Shown piece after piece: positions 37,575 to 47,518 of a DNA stretch of 64,000 bases. The translations under genes were made by a program, and so were the position numbers. The notes under the pieces were generated by a model, which did no database searches, was not told the origin of the DNA, and worked only from the letters and a program-made list of their open reading frames with translations. Where the stretch lies: contig NC_052477.1 in NCBI RefSeq assembly GCF_009730915.1, positions 23,082,578 to 23,146,577 on the forward strand, given 5' to 3'. Within the stretch, counting starts at the first letter, position 1, and every line of letters begins with the position of its first letter. The DNA comes from Dioscorea cayenensis subsp. rotundata. Its lineage: Eukaryota; Streptophyta; Magnoliopsida; Dioscoreales; Dioscoreaceae.

Positions 37575-37892
37575 TGTGGGCCTCACACTTTTTTTTTAAT
37601 TATTTTATTTATTGTGCATGGATGGCAGTTACGAAATTTTATTTACTTATCTTTTAATTAGGTTTCAAAACCCTAGTCGCCGTCTCTTTGTTTCTCTCGT
37701 TATGGATCTTTGTTTAGATTAAGAAGAGGGAGAGATTAGTTTTTTTCCCCCTCTTCTTCTATTTTTTCTTTTGATTTGGTGTGTGGTGCCGGCGGCGAGG
37801 ACGGGGATAGGTCTCTCCGTCAAGGATTTTGTCTCGAAGAAATATCGTAGGATTTTGGGGGTTTTTGAGCGATCGACAAGTAAGTAAACCAC

Positions 37893-37933
<41 letters not shown>

Positions 37934-38269
37934 AATTTTTTATTTTTCAATAATGGTTTATATAATCATTTTGTTAATTTGGATTTTGTTGTTTAGAAAA
38001 TAAACATTTCTATATTATTTTAGTTATTTTTTTATTATTTATTTATTTTAGGAAATTACGGATTCATGGTGTGTGTGTGTATATTTTCAATTAGTTTATT
38101 TGTTTAATTCATGAATAATTACATTTACTTACTGGGCTCCCAAGCTCATAATCCTGTTGTTAATTTTTTTAGGTTTTGAGGCCTTGTATGCCTACTTGGT
38201 TTCGGCCTTGTAGGTGTGCGGCCGTTTGTCAGCGCACTGGGCCTAGTGAGCCGGGTTCGGGGCGTGACA
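37575..38269 (+). repeat. 5' LTR
   Basis: 695 bases, TG...CA. It carries a telobox-like AAAACCCTAG at about 37667-37676, a feature of many plant promoters, then CT/GA-rich sequence and a (TA)n run at about 37896-37930. Confidence 0.92.
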
Positions 38270-38276
38270 AATTTAG

Positions 38277-38287
38277 TGGTATCAGAG
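38277..38287 (+). promoter_or_regulatory. Primer-binding site (Met-tRNA)
   Basis: TGGTATCAGAG starts seven bases after the 5' LTR and is complementary to the 3' end of initiator methionine tRNA. Confidence 0.9.
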
Positions 38288-40291
38288 AGATTTAGTAAAA
38301 TTTTGATGATATTAGTGTGTCAGATAGAAAGTTAAATCCCGTAGTGTTATGGAAGCTTGAACCAAGAAAGTCAAATTACAATGGGAATATATTTCCTATT
38401 AATTGGTTGCTATTGTGCCCTTCTTTTTGTCGGATTTATGTGTAGCAGAATATAGTGGGCCTTAGTTCCAGTTTTGACCTAACCTGTAGCTTTGATTTGC
38501 ATCTTCGGGCTTTTGTCTTTGATTAGTCTTCTGTTACTGACATCGTGTTTTAGCACCCTTCAAGGGAATTCTACTAGCAACCCTCTTTATTCTTAGTAAG
38601 AAAATCATGTGGTCATGGACTGTTGGTAATTAATTAGCATGTGTTTTAGTTACCTCCTTGTATTAACTTTCTTGGACTTCCATAATCTTGTGGATTGATA
38701 TTTTTTGACTTTATGGGACTATAAAAGGATTGGTTGTAGCTGTATTCTTCTAGATGCCATTTTTTTTAATTTAATTTGTTGTCAGAAGTTGCATGTTAGG
38801 ATTTGAGTTAGTATTTTTTTTTGACAATTTGAATTGAGGGAAAATATATTTTTGCTTTGGTTAAAATTTGTGATTTGATCTTGTAGGATTGCGTTGTATT
38901 GGAAATTGTTTGATATGGCTATTTGATATAAAGAGAATAAGGGATTTAGAAATTTGCAGATATAATGATTTGGGAAAAAAAATGATTAGAGTTGAGTTCT
39001 TATATTGTTATACATTGAAGCATAAGTATTGTGACTTTCAAGATTTTGATTTGAGTTGCCTGAAATTTTGTCCAAATTCAGAGACTATAGATATAGAATT
39101 TGGGGAAGTTTAAAACTAGAGAATTGTGGCATTTATCCATAACTATCTACCTGCGAAAATTTGAATTTATTAGATGTGTATTATAAGAGATATTCTCTTA
39201 TAATTGGGTCTACTCTGGATATTACTGTTATGCAGGACTTGACGATTAAATGGTATTTTTTAGGATTGTAGAGAAATATTTAGCCAAAGTGCATTATAGA
39301 GAACTTGTTCAATATGGTCGTAACTACTTTTCTGTAAAATATTTCTACAATTGGATGTGTAGTTTGAAAGATATTCATAATCTTGTAAGATTAACCTGGA
39401 ATATTAATGTGCTGAAATTTGGTGATATTCAAATTGATGTGATAATTTGAGGAAAAAATGAAATCAAGCAAATTTAAGGTTTGTGAATACTTGATGATTG
39501 CTAATGTAATGATAAATTTATTGCATTGTTGATGTAAGGCAAAAGATATTTATTGAGCTGCGAATTTTTGTCAAGGCTACTTGTTTCCAAAATGAGTAAT
39601 GTCTTCTGTTCCTATTTATATACAGTGAAGTTTTGACTTATGATTTTTTTGTTGGTTCTATTAGCCATTTGATCTCCAGTTGATGAGGAAAGATTATGAG
39701 TGCCCTGATATTGTTGGACTTGAGTATGTGCATAATTTTAATGTTATCCAATTTTTTTTCATAAATGCTTGTTGGTTGTAAAATTAGATATATGATAATC
39801 ATGTCTCGTGATTTAGTAAGCAACATGTGTTTCCAGTGGATGAGAAAGAAACTGATGACATTTTAGTATTTTTCTAACTTGTTTGTTTTAGTCATCACAT
39901 CCATGGAGTGATACAGGGATTGGGAATTTTAATTGAGGTTTGTTGGATTGCAATGGTGGTAATGTATTTACAGTTTTAATTCTTTTGAAGTCAGATGATA
40001 ACAAACACATGATAATATATGCTCAGATTGATGTTTAATAGAGGATGTCCAAGGGTATTGAATTCTATATTATGTTTGATATGAATTTGAGACAAACCAA
40101 AGATTGGTTTATTTTTATTTGTTGTGACCATCGCCCTTAAAAAGTATCATCAATCAAGTTTTTTGTTTGAATCCATGGGTCTTTGAATCTTATCATCTAA
40201 TTCGATGACATTCGAACTTTTTCATGGTCTGAATTTTTCTTGAAGTCTGCTTTGATGGTTAAGTTAAGTTTAGAGGACTAAACTTTTTTTT

Positions 40292-40305
40292 TTAGGAGGG
40301 TAGAT
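40292..40305 (+). promoter_or_regulatory. Polypurine tract
   Basis: TTAGGAGGGTAGAT directly before the 3' LTR. The AGGAGGG core is the likely plus-strand primer. Confidence 0.7.
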
Positions 40306-40989
40306 TGTGGGCCCCACACTTTTTAATTATTTTTATTTATTGTGCATGGATGGCGCATTCGGAATTTTTATTTACTTATCTTTTAATTAGGTTTTCAAAA
40401 CCCTAGTCGCCTCTTTGTTTCTCTCGTTATGGATCTTTGTTTGGATTAAGAAGAGGGAGAGATTAGTTTTTCCCCTCTTCTTCTATTTTTTTCTTTTTGA
40501 TTTGGTGTGTGGTGCTGGGCGAGGGATGGGGATAGGTCCTCCGTCCAGGGTTTTTGTCTCGAAAGAAAATATCGTAGGATTTTTGGGGGTTTTTGAGCGA
40601 TCGACAAGTAAGTAAACCACATATAAATATATATATATATATATATATATGCAAATTTTTTTATTTTCAATAATGGTTTATATAATCATTTTGTTAATTT
40701 GGATTTTGTTGTTTAGAAAATAAACATTTCTATATTATTTTAGTTATTTTTTTATTATTTATTTATTTTATGAAATTACGGATTCATGGTGTGTGTATAT
40801 ATATTTTCAATTAGTTTATTTGTTTAATTCATGAATAATTACATTTATTTACTGGGCTCCCAAGCTCATAATCTTGTTGTTAATTTTTTTAGGTTTTGAG
40901 GCCTTGTATGCCTACTTGGTTTCGGCCTTGTAGGTGTGCGGCCGTTTGTCAGCGCACTGGGCCTAGTGAGCCGGGTTCGGGGCGTGACA
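40306..40989 (+). repeat. 3' LTR
   Basis: 684 bases, collinear with the 5' LTR including the telobox-like AAAACCCTAG and a shorter (TA)n run. Differences are mostly single-base indels and the microsatellite length. Confidence 0.92.
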
Positions 40990-40994
40990 ACATT

Positions 40995-42827
40995 AACCAG
41001 ATAGAGATGGTATGAAATTAAACTGATATTAGGAGAATGTTTAAGACAAAATGCACTATAGTTAGTCCTAATTTTGTTTAAGTAATTTTGATCCCTCACC
41101 ACAAGTAGCTACTAGTAAGACAAAGGTGCATTATAAATAGCATATGATTTGTTATGCACATATAAAACCTATCCAATATTAATTTTCATGTGTGTCAAGT
41201 GGTTTTACATGATTTTGTTATAAGATACGGCTATAAGATGATCACTCACTGACATCTTATTTATCTAGAATATACTATATCACTTTGTTAAAGTAATGTT
41301 TGATTTATTATCTCATTAGTTTTTTTTAAAAAAATGGATAAATCACACGTCTTAAATACTCAGTAAATGTTAATGAAATGTAATTGAAATAATTTTATAA
41401 TATTAAAAAATAATTATCAATTATTTTGCTATAAGGACAAAAAAGAAAACATGCGGCTTGATTGTCAAAAATCAAAGTCAGCAAATATTATTATGGTAAT
41501 GACCTTTATCTAAATATGTTGAAGTCTTAAATATGACATTGATCAACTAGTATGAAGAATGTTCTGAAGGCTTGCCAGAAGCTTTTCTTTTCAAGGTGAA
41601 ATAATAGAAAGATGTGCACACAAGTAGGAAGTGATCTTATGACGATAACAATTAAATGGTAATATGCAGGGTTTTTCTTGACTTACCACAAGATCATTCA
41701 ATCATTGTTTAACTTTTTTTTATCTCATCATTTTTTAATATGGCACAGTAAATAAGATATTGTGGAACTCAAAAACCAAATAATAGCTAGAGATACGGAA
41801 CAAATTGCTAATCAAATTTTGACCATTTAACTAATATGATTTTAGGAATTGCAGACTAGTTCAATGGTAACTACCCGTGATTGTGATTGGGAGGTCTCAA
41901 GTTCAAACCTCTCATATTATAATTCATTTTCTTTGAATCCCCTATGGGAGTTCACATGGTGAGGGGTTATCTTTAAAAGGTCAGTTAAGCTACTATAATT
42001 AGTCTACTTTCATACCTACTTATTTTTTGTTTTCTCGCTTGTTGATTTTATTAAAAAATAAAAATAAACTAATATGATTTTCAAAGTAGATAATGGCCAC
42101 AAGAATATATGTTTTAATTTTTATTGTGGTTTAATGAGCTGGTGAGCTCAATCAAATAAGGATATGATTTACCATAGTTTATCGATCTGATATATATGTG
42201 AAAATATATGTAACTTTGGGAGAATTTTTACCCTTGCATTTTTATATATATTTTTCTCTTATTATTCTGATATTCAACCCTATGTTATTTTAGTAAATGA
42301 CATTTATTGAAAAATAAAATAAAATATATTAATATGTAATATATTCAAAGAGATCAATATATATATTTTTTATATAAAGACGATAAAGTCAACCCCATAA
42401 AACGATTGTAGACAACTACTACAATGCACCAGCTATAATAACATATCAACCCCTAAAAATTTATTAAGTTGGGCAGATGTCATAAGAGATAATTAAAGCT
42501 TTACCATATGCATGCCTAAAAAAAATTTGAGGAACTAAACTGAACTAATAATTTCTGCCCATGCAACCTTGTATGGAACGGAAATGGTATCCTTCTATAT
42601 ACATAGTATTGTAATAGTATTGATGATCCAAAAATTTAACTTTGGATCTACTTATTCACTAGTAATTATAACAACCAAAAACAACCAACTGCATTAGGCA
42701 GTGGTTTGTTAGGCAGTGATTATTAAGATATCAATATTTAACTCTAGACATTTATTTATTATAATCACACATATTTGGTGTTCTTGCTACAAAACCTTAA
42801 TTTCCTATATAAGCACAGGGAGCTCCC
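40995..42827. other. AT-rich intergenic DNA
   Basis: Contains one SINE (listed separately) and no gene. A TATA-like CTATATAAGC at about 42803-42812 lies just upstream of the chimeric F-box copy. Confidence 0.5.
41844..42066 (+). mobile_element. SINE with 15-bp TSD
   Basis: A 223-base insertion lies between perfect copies of AACTAATATGATTTT (41829-41843 and 42067-42081). Near its 5' end TAGTTCAATGG fits a pol III A box, and AAGTTCAAACC about 40 bases later fits a B box, as in tRNA-derived SINEs. The 3' end is A-rich (TTAAAAAATAAAAATAA). Confidence 0.88.
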
Positions 42828-42965
42828 TTCACCTTCGAAGATGAACCTCGGGTCCTCTGAATTCTGTAGAGATCTCTATTGGATTCTCAAGATATAGAAC
42901 GAGTTCGTTGTTTTTTTTTAAATTTTTATTTTGGATTTGTTTGGTGAAAAATTCAATTTTTTTGG
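42828..42965 (+). repeat. Captured RBL18 first exon and intron 1 fused upstream of F-box copy 2
   Basis: This segment matches 47497-47643. Both read CTCCCTTCACCT, then GAAGATGAAC, GGG.CCTCTG.ATTCTGTAG, GATCTCT and ATTCTCAAGA, and finish GGTGAAAAATTCAA followed by a T-run and GGATG. In the RBL18 gene this covers the end of the leader, the 25-base first coding exon and most of intron 1. Here it runs straight into F-box coding sequence at the position of the internal F-box ATG, forming a chimera. Confidence 0.85.
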
Positions 42966-44599
42966 ATGACTAGCGAGAAGAAGGCTTGTGCTAGAGTGGA
43001 GAATGTGAAGGAAAGTGGGGAGATTTCAATCTTGGAGTTTGCCTGAATTGGTGTTGGATTCCATTATTAGGAAGCTCTCACCTGCAAGCTTGTTCATCAT
43101 GGCTGGAGTTTGCAAGTCTTTGAGGGAGAGGTGTAGGAGTGACCATGTTTGGGAGAGACATATGAAGAGGAAGTGGGGGAGAGTTATAGGTGCTGTTGCT
43201 CATAGAGAGTGGCAAGCTTATCTAACTTTGAAGAACGAGTCTTTGAGCAAGGCCAAAGACAAAGGTTTTCTTGGCTCCCTCTCAAGGTCTGAATTTGGTG
43301 CCAAAACTCCAATGAATTCTTTGCCTGATGGTTCCATCATGTCTTGGTATCTTTTCATTGAAAAGGGCAAGTTTTGGTTTCCTGCTCAGGTTTATAATCG
43401 TGAGGTATATATATATATATATATGCAGACATGATTGTTGTTGATTTCAATGTTTGTAAAGTTTATTTAAGTAGGATGTCTATCAAATTTTTGTGGTTGA
43501 TCTTGATGATTTGATTTGGTTTGGCAGCAGGGAGCATGTAGGATTTGTGCTTTCTTGTTATGATGCTCAAATATGTTATGACTGTCACACTGACACAGTT
43601 TACAGCAAGGTATTTATAGAGCAACAACATATGTTTCTTTCTCTGATTGAATTTATTGGAAACCAATTGAGCATTTGTTTGATTTGGTATCAAAGCAAGG
43701 ATTGTTCTTCATGTTTAGGTATCCTCCAGATGGGACATTGGAAGGGGGAGTGCAGTGGGAGAGGCTTAGAGCTCCACCTGTTGATACATCAGCACATGAA
43801 CTTCATGTCTCTGATTGTTTGAATGAGTTAAGACCTGGTGATCACATTGAGATTCAATGGAGAATGAAAACAGAGGTTCCTTATGGTGAGTTTTGCTTGT
43901 ATGATCATATTGTATATTTCAATCATTTTTGTTGTTTGATTTGCTTGATTGAAGTTCTAGTTTAGCTTTGGTACCAAAAATTATTCATTGATATTGTTAA
44001 ACCATGGTCTGCAGGATGGTGGTATGCAGTTGTTGGTCATTTGGAATCATGCAAGCAAACTGATCACCATTGCCGGTGTCATCGTAGTGGTAAGAATTTC
44101 CTCATAAATCTTATTAAAAGTTACACTTATTGTTCTCTTCGTCAAGTACTTTATGTTGAATTGCAAACTGTTTTCCTTTAAACAATATCTTCCAAATCTG
44201 TATAAGAACATTCTTATGTACCTTTTCTTGAATCATAATAGCTGAAAATGATCATCCCGGTTTTCCGCAAGCTTTGTTTTACTCTGTTAATTGTAAATCA
44301 AACATGATGAAGAACAATTTGCATTATTGAGCTTACTAATCAAGCTCGTGATTTGTGATTTGTTCAACTATAAATCTGTCTACTCTGTAACCCAATTCTC
44401 TTTCTGTCAGATACAATCATTGTAGAGTTTAATCAATACAGAACTGATTCAAGATGGCAACGAACAATCATAGACCGGAAAAATCATTTCGAAGAAGGGA
44501 ATGAGACCGAAAGGCTTCTATGGAGGAGTCAGGAAACTCAACAGTAAAGATGAGATTGCAATGTGGAAGCAATTGTGGCCACCTGAGGTCCTTGAATAA
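42966..44599 (+). pseudogene. Damaged, 5'-chimeric duplicate of the F-box gene
   Basis: This is a paralogue of the 22.2-24.0 kb gene with all five exons recognisable and introns conserved. It lacks the hydrophobic N-terminal leader: homology starts at the internal ATG and continues upstream as RBL18-derived DNA. Against the intact copy it has one extra base in exon 1 near 43036 (giving TGA soon after), about 30 bases deleted in frame near 43286, an extra base at the exon 2 acceptor (CAGGGAGCATG for CATGGGCATG), an extra base near 43600 (ACAGTTTACA for ACATTTACA) and an extra A near 44514 (GAAAGG for GAAGG). Motifs such as [25 protein letters not shown] and the WPPEVLE C-terminus survive. It is most likely a pseudogene. 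Some one-base changes could be assembly errors, so expression of a short form cannot be excluded. Confidence 0.88.
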
Positions 44600-44698
44600 G
44601 CCACACATCTACCCATAATAATAGCCTTAGTGACCATTAAACATGGCCAGCATGCTCTTTGCTACCCTATTAGTCCTCAACATCTTGGAACTATTTAG

Positions 44699-45130
44699 AG
44701 CTCGTTTCGTGCTTTGTAGGATCTTTTTTTGCATTTACTTTTCATGCAAAGTAATAATATATATAATAGTGTTTGTTATAACCCTTGAATATTGTAATTG
44801 AAATACATGCAAAGTAAAGTTTTTTTTTTTGGTATGAATATGGTTTCTATGCAATGTTATGTTTATTCTTAATTTTGCTCTTAAATAAAAATGAAGTAAA
44901 ATAAAACCACGCCTTAAATAAATGTTGTAATGATAATGACGTTACATCTTAAATAAACACCAGTCACACAAGTAGTTTATTGCGTTGTTAGAAAATCATA
45001 ATCCAAAATCAAAAGTAAAACAAATCATAAACAATTCAATTTGCAAAGAAAAGTTGTTACACAATGAAAATGTTTCTGTCTAAACTTTTTCCATGGAAAG
45101 TTGTTACTTTCCTCCATACTAAACGGTTCA
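44699..45130. mobile_element. 432-bp insertion in the duplicated 3' flank
   Basis: The intact F-box copy reads continuously (24112-24122), but this copy is interrupted by 432 bases flanked on each side by TTAG (44695-44698 and 45131-45134). The ends AGCTCGTTTCGT and, reverse-complemented, TGAACCGTTTAGT share a GTTTNGT core, which suggests short imperfect inverted repeats of a MITE. The interior is AT-rich and non-coding. It inserted after the duplication. Confidence 0.65.
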
Positions 45131-45540
45131 TTAGTGTAAATGTGTTATACCTCTCTTGTTAATCAATTGAGCTTGCACAAGTTCGGTGCTTTTTTTCGTT
45201 GGGTGGTGGAAATTAACTGCCTTTTTATCAGTTTTAAAATAGAAAGGATTCAATGTAAATTATTTGCATTTATTTCCTTGTCATCTGTTGAATGATACTT
45301 TGTGGTTCATTTTGTCAATTATCACTATGTTGTTGTATTTAACCTGGATACAAAGATCTAGCTGTGATCCTCATTTCTTGTTCAATCTATGTAAGAATGG
45401 CAAACAGAGCTAGAAGACAAATTGATGCAATTTATGGTCTGTGTTGTTTTATTGAGATTCTTGTTTTGAATTTATTAGTTTTATTTCAAGTTGATGGCCA
45501 AGTTGGTAAGATATCACCTTTCAATGAACGTGGATTATGT

Positions 45541-45571
<31 letters not shown>

Positions 45572-45951
45572 CAATCTTATATTATAAGTAACTTGACATT
45601 TCACTTCTTTGTTCTAGGCTATATCAAGTATGTGGGTGAGTGACAACCATTTATTCATTTTAGAATAATGTGAAACATCGAAATCTTATTAAGTACGTAT
45701 CTTATTATATATTTATATGAGTTTGAAGTTTGAGGTAGGATAAAATATACCTCGTTCTTGTTGGGATTTTGGTATAATAGTTTAACAAAAATTTTTTAAT
45801 CTAAAATCTATTCTATTCAGAATAAAATTCATTTGATATTGGTGGTTTATTCTAGGATAAGACTCTGCATAGGGGTTGATATTATAATAGGTATCATTGC
45901 TAACCAAAAGATGCATGGATAAGATATCTGGGATAAATAAATCAAGATAAA

Positions 45952-45999
<48 letters not shown>

Positions 46000-46000
46000 T
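45952..46000. repeat. (ATT)n microsatellite
   Basis: About 16 ATT triplets close to the left edge of the assembly gap. It is absent from the paralogous position downstream of the first F-box copy. Confidence 0.95.
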
Positions 46001-46088
46001 ACTTTGCGATAAGTCAAGGTGTGAGCACGTCACACGGGGCAAAAAAATTAAGCTCATCTAATGAAACTAAATTATATTAACTAATGTG

Positions 46089-47088
46089 NNNNNNNNNNNN
46101 NNNNNNNNNNNNNNNNNNNNNNNNNNNNNNNNNNNNNNNNNNNNNNNNNNNNNNNNNNNNNNNNNNNNNNNNNNNNNNNNNNNNNNNNNNNNNNNNNNNN
46201 NNNNNNNNNNNNNNNNNNNNNNNNNNNNNNNNNNNNNNNNNNNNNNNNNNNNNNNNNNNNNNNNNNNNNNNNNNNNNNNNNNNNNNNNNNNNNNNNNNNN
46301 NNNNNNNNNNNNNNNNNNNNNNNNNNNNNNNNNNNNNNNNNNNNNNNNNNNNNNNNNNNNNNNNNNNNNNNNNNNNNNNNNNNNNNNNNNNNNNNNNNNN
46401 NNNNNNNNNNNNNNNNNNNNNNNNNNNNNNNNNNNNNNNNNNNNNNNNNNNNNNNNNNNNNNNNNNNNNNNNNNNNNNNNNNNNNNNNNNNNNNNNNNNN
46501 NNNNNNNNNNNNNNNNNNNNNNNNNNNNNNNNNNNNNNNNNNNNNNNNNNNNNNNNNNNNNNNNNNNNNNNNNNNNNNNNNNNNNNNNNNNNNNNNNNNN
46601 NNNNNNNNNNNNNNNNNNNNNNNNNNNNNNNNNNNNNNNNNNNNNNNNNNNNNNNNNNNNNNNNNNNNNNNNNNNNNNNNNNNNNNNNNNNNNNNNNNNN
46701 NNNNNNNNNNNNNNNNNNNNNNNNNNNNNNNNNNNNNNNNNNNNNNNNNNNNNNNNNNNNNNNNNNNNNNNNNNNNNNNNNNNNNNNNNNNNNNNNNNNN
46801 NNNNNNNNNNNNNNNNNNNNNNNNNNNNNNNNNNNNNNNNNNNNNNNNNNNNNNNNNNNNNNNNNNNNNNNNNNNNNNNNNNNNNNNNNNNNNNNNNNNN
46901 NNNNNNNNNNNNNNNNNNNNNNNNNNNNNNNNNNNNNNNNNNNNNNNNNNNNNNNNNNNNNNNNNNNNNNNNNNNNNNNNNNNNNNNNNNNNNNNNNNNN
47001 NNNNNNNNNNNNNNNNNNNNNNNNNNNNNNNNNNNNNNNNNNNNNNNNNNNNNNNNNNNNNNNNNNNNNNNNNNNNNNNNNNNNNNNN
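46089..47088. other. Assembly gap, exactly 1000 N
   Basis: A run of exactly 1000 unknown bases, probably a scaffold placeholder rather than a measured length. Sequence just left of it still matches the 3' flank of the first F-box copy, ending ATATTAACTAATGTG in both, so the outer boundary of the duplication lies inside the gap. Confidence 0.98.
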
Positions 47089-47283
47089 TATATAACTATA
47101 TAAAAAATAATTAATTTTTATCAATTTACATATAATCCATATCATATATAATATAATAAAATATTATATGTAGATTTTAGCTTATGATTTGATTTTATGA
47201 TGTAAATATCTTTTCCTACTTAGTTATTTTTTTAAAATATATTTTTTGAAATTTCTTTTTATTACGCATCATAAGCTGAATTA

Positions 47284-47518
47284 TTGTACACAACGGTGAT
47301 GTACATCGCAATCGTGCGGCTGAGATCTCATCATACAATCAACAGATGATGCCATCATCCAATCCGTGTAAAGATTTAAAAAATTAAATAAAATAGTCTT
47401 CCTTGGTTTGAGATGTTTCTTTGACTGCTCTCTCTCTCTCTTTCGCCTTCTTTCGTCTCTCCTTCGAAGCTGAAGACCCGTCGCCACTGTCTCCTTCCCT
47501 TCACCTCCACCTTTGAAG
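47284..47518 (+). promoter_or_regulatory. RBL18 upstream region / 5' leader
   Basis: About 230 bases before the start codon. It includes a pyrimidine tract (CTCTCTCTCTCT near 47428-47441) typical of plant 5' leaders. Parts of this region are also present at 31545-31735, and its 3' end at 42828 onward. The transcription start is not determinable from the sequence alone. Confidence 0.45.

Larger units (their letters stand above)
37575..40989 (+). mobile_element. Complete non-autonomous LTR retrotransposon (3.4 kb)
   Basis: Two similar LTRs (37575-38269 and 40306-40989) flank about 2.0 kb. The element is bordered by the 5-bp duplication ACATT (37570-37574 and 40990-40994). LTRs start TGTGGGCC and end GGCGTGACA. 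A primer-binding site for initiator Met-tRNA follows the 5' LTR, and a purine-rich tract precedes the 3' LTR. The internal region is AT-rich and has no gag, protease, RT, RNase H or integrase sequence that I can recognise, so it would depend on another element's proteins. LTR divergence (scattered substitutions and indels) shows it is not a brand-new insertion. Confidence 0.92.

Noticed and set aside
37719..37950. Minus-strand open frames in both LTRs (also 40446-40670)
   Set aside because: They are driven by (TA)n giving Tyr-Ile repeats and by the LTR leader, and are present in both LTRs of a non-coding element.
43493..43965. Separate short genes within the second F-box copy
   Set aside because: These frames are exons and introns of the damaged F-box duplicate read through, not independent genes.
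46081..47145. Three long open frames across the N run
   Set aside because: They are artefacts of unknown bases; no sequence is present.
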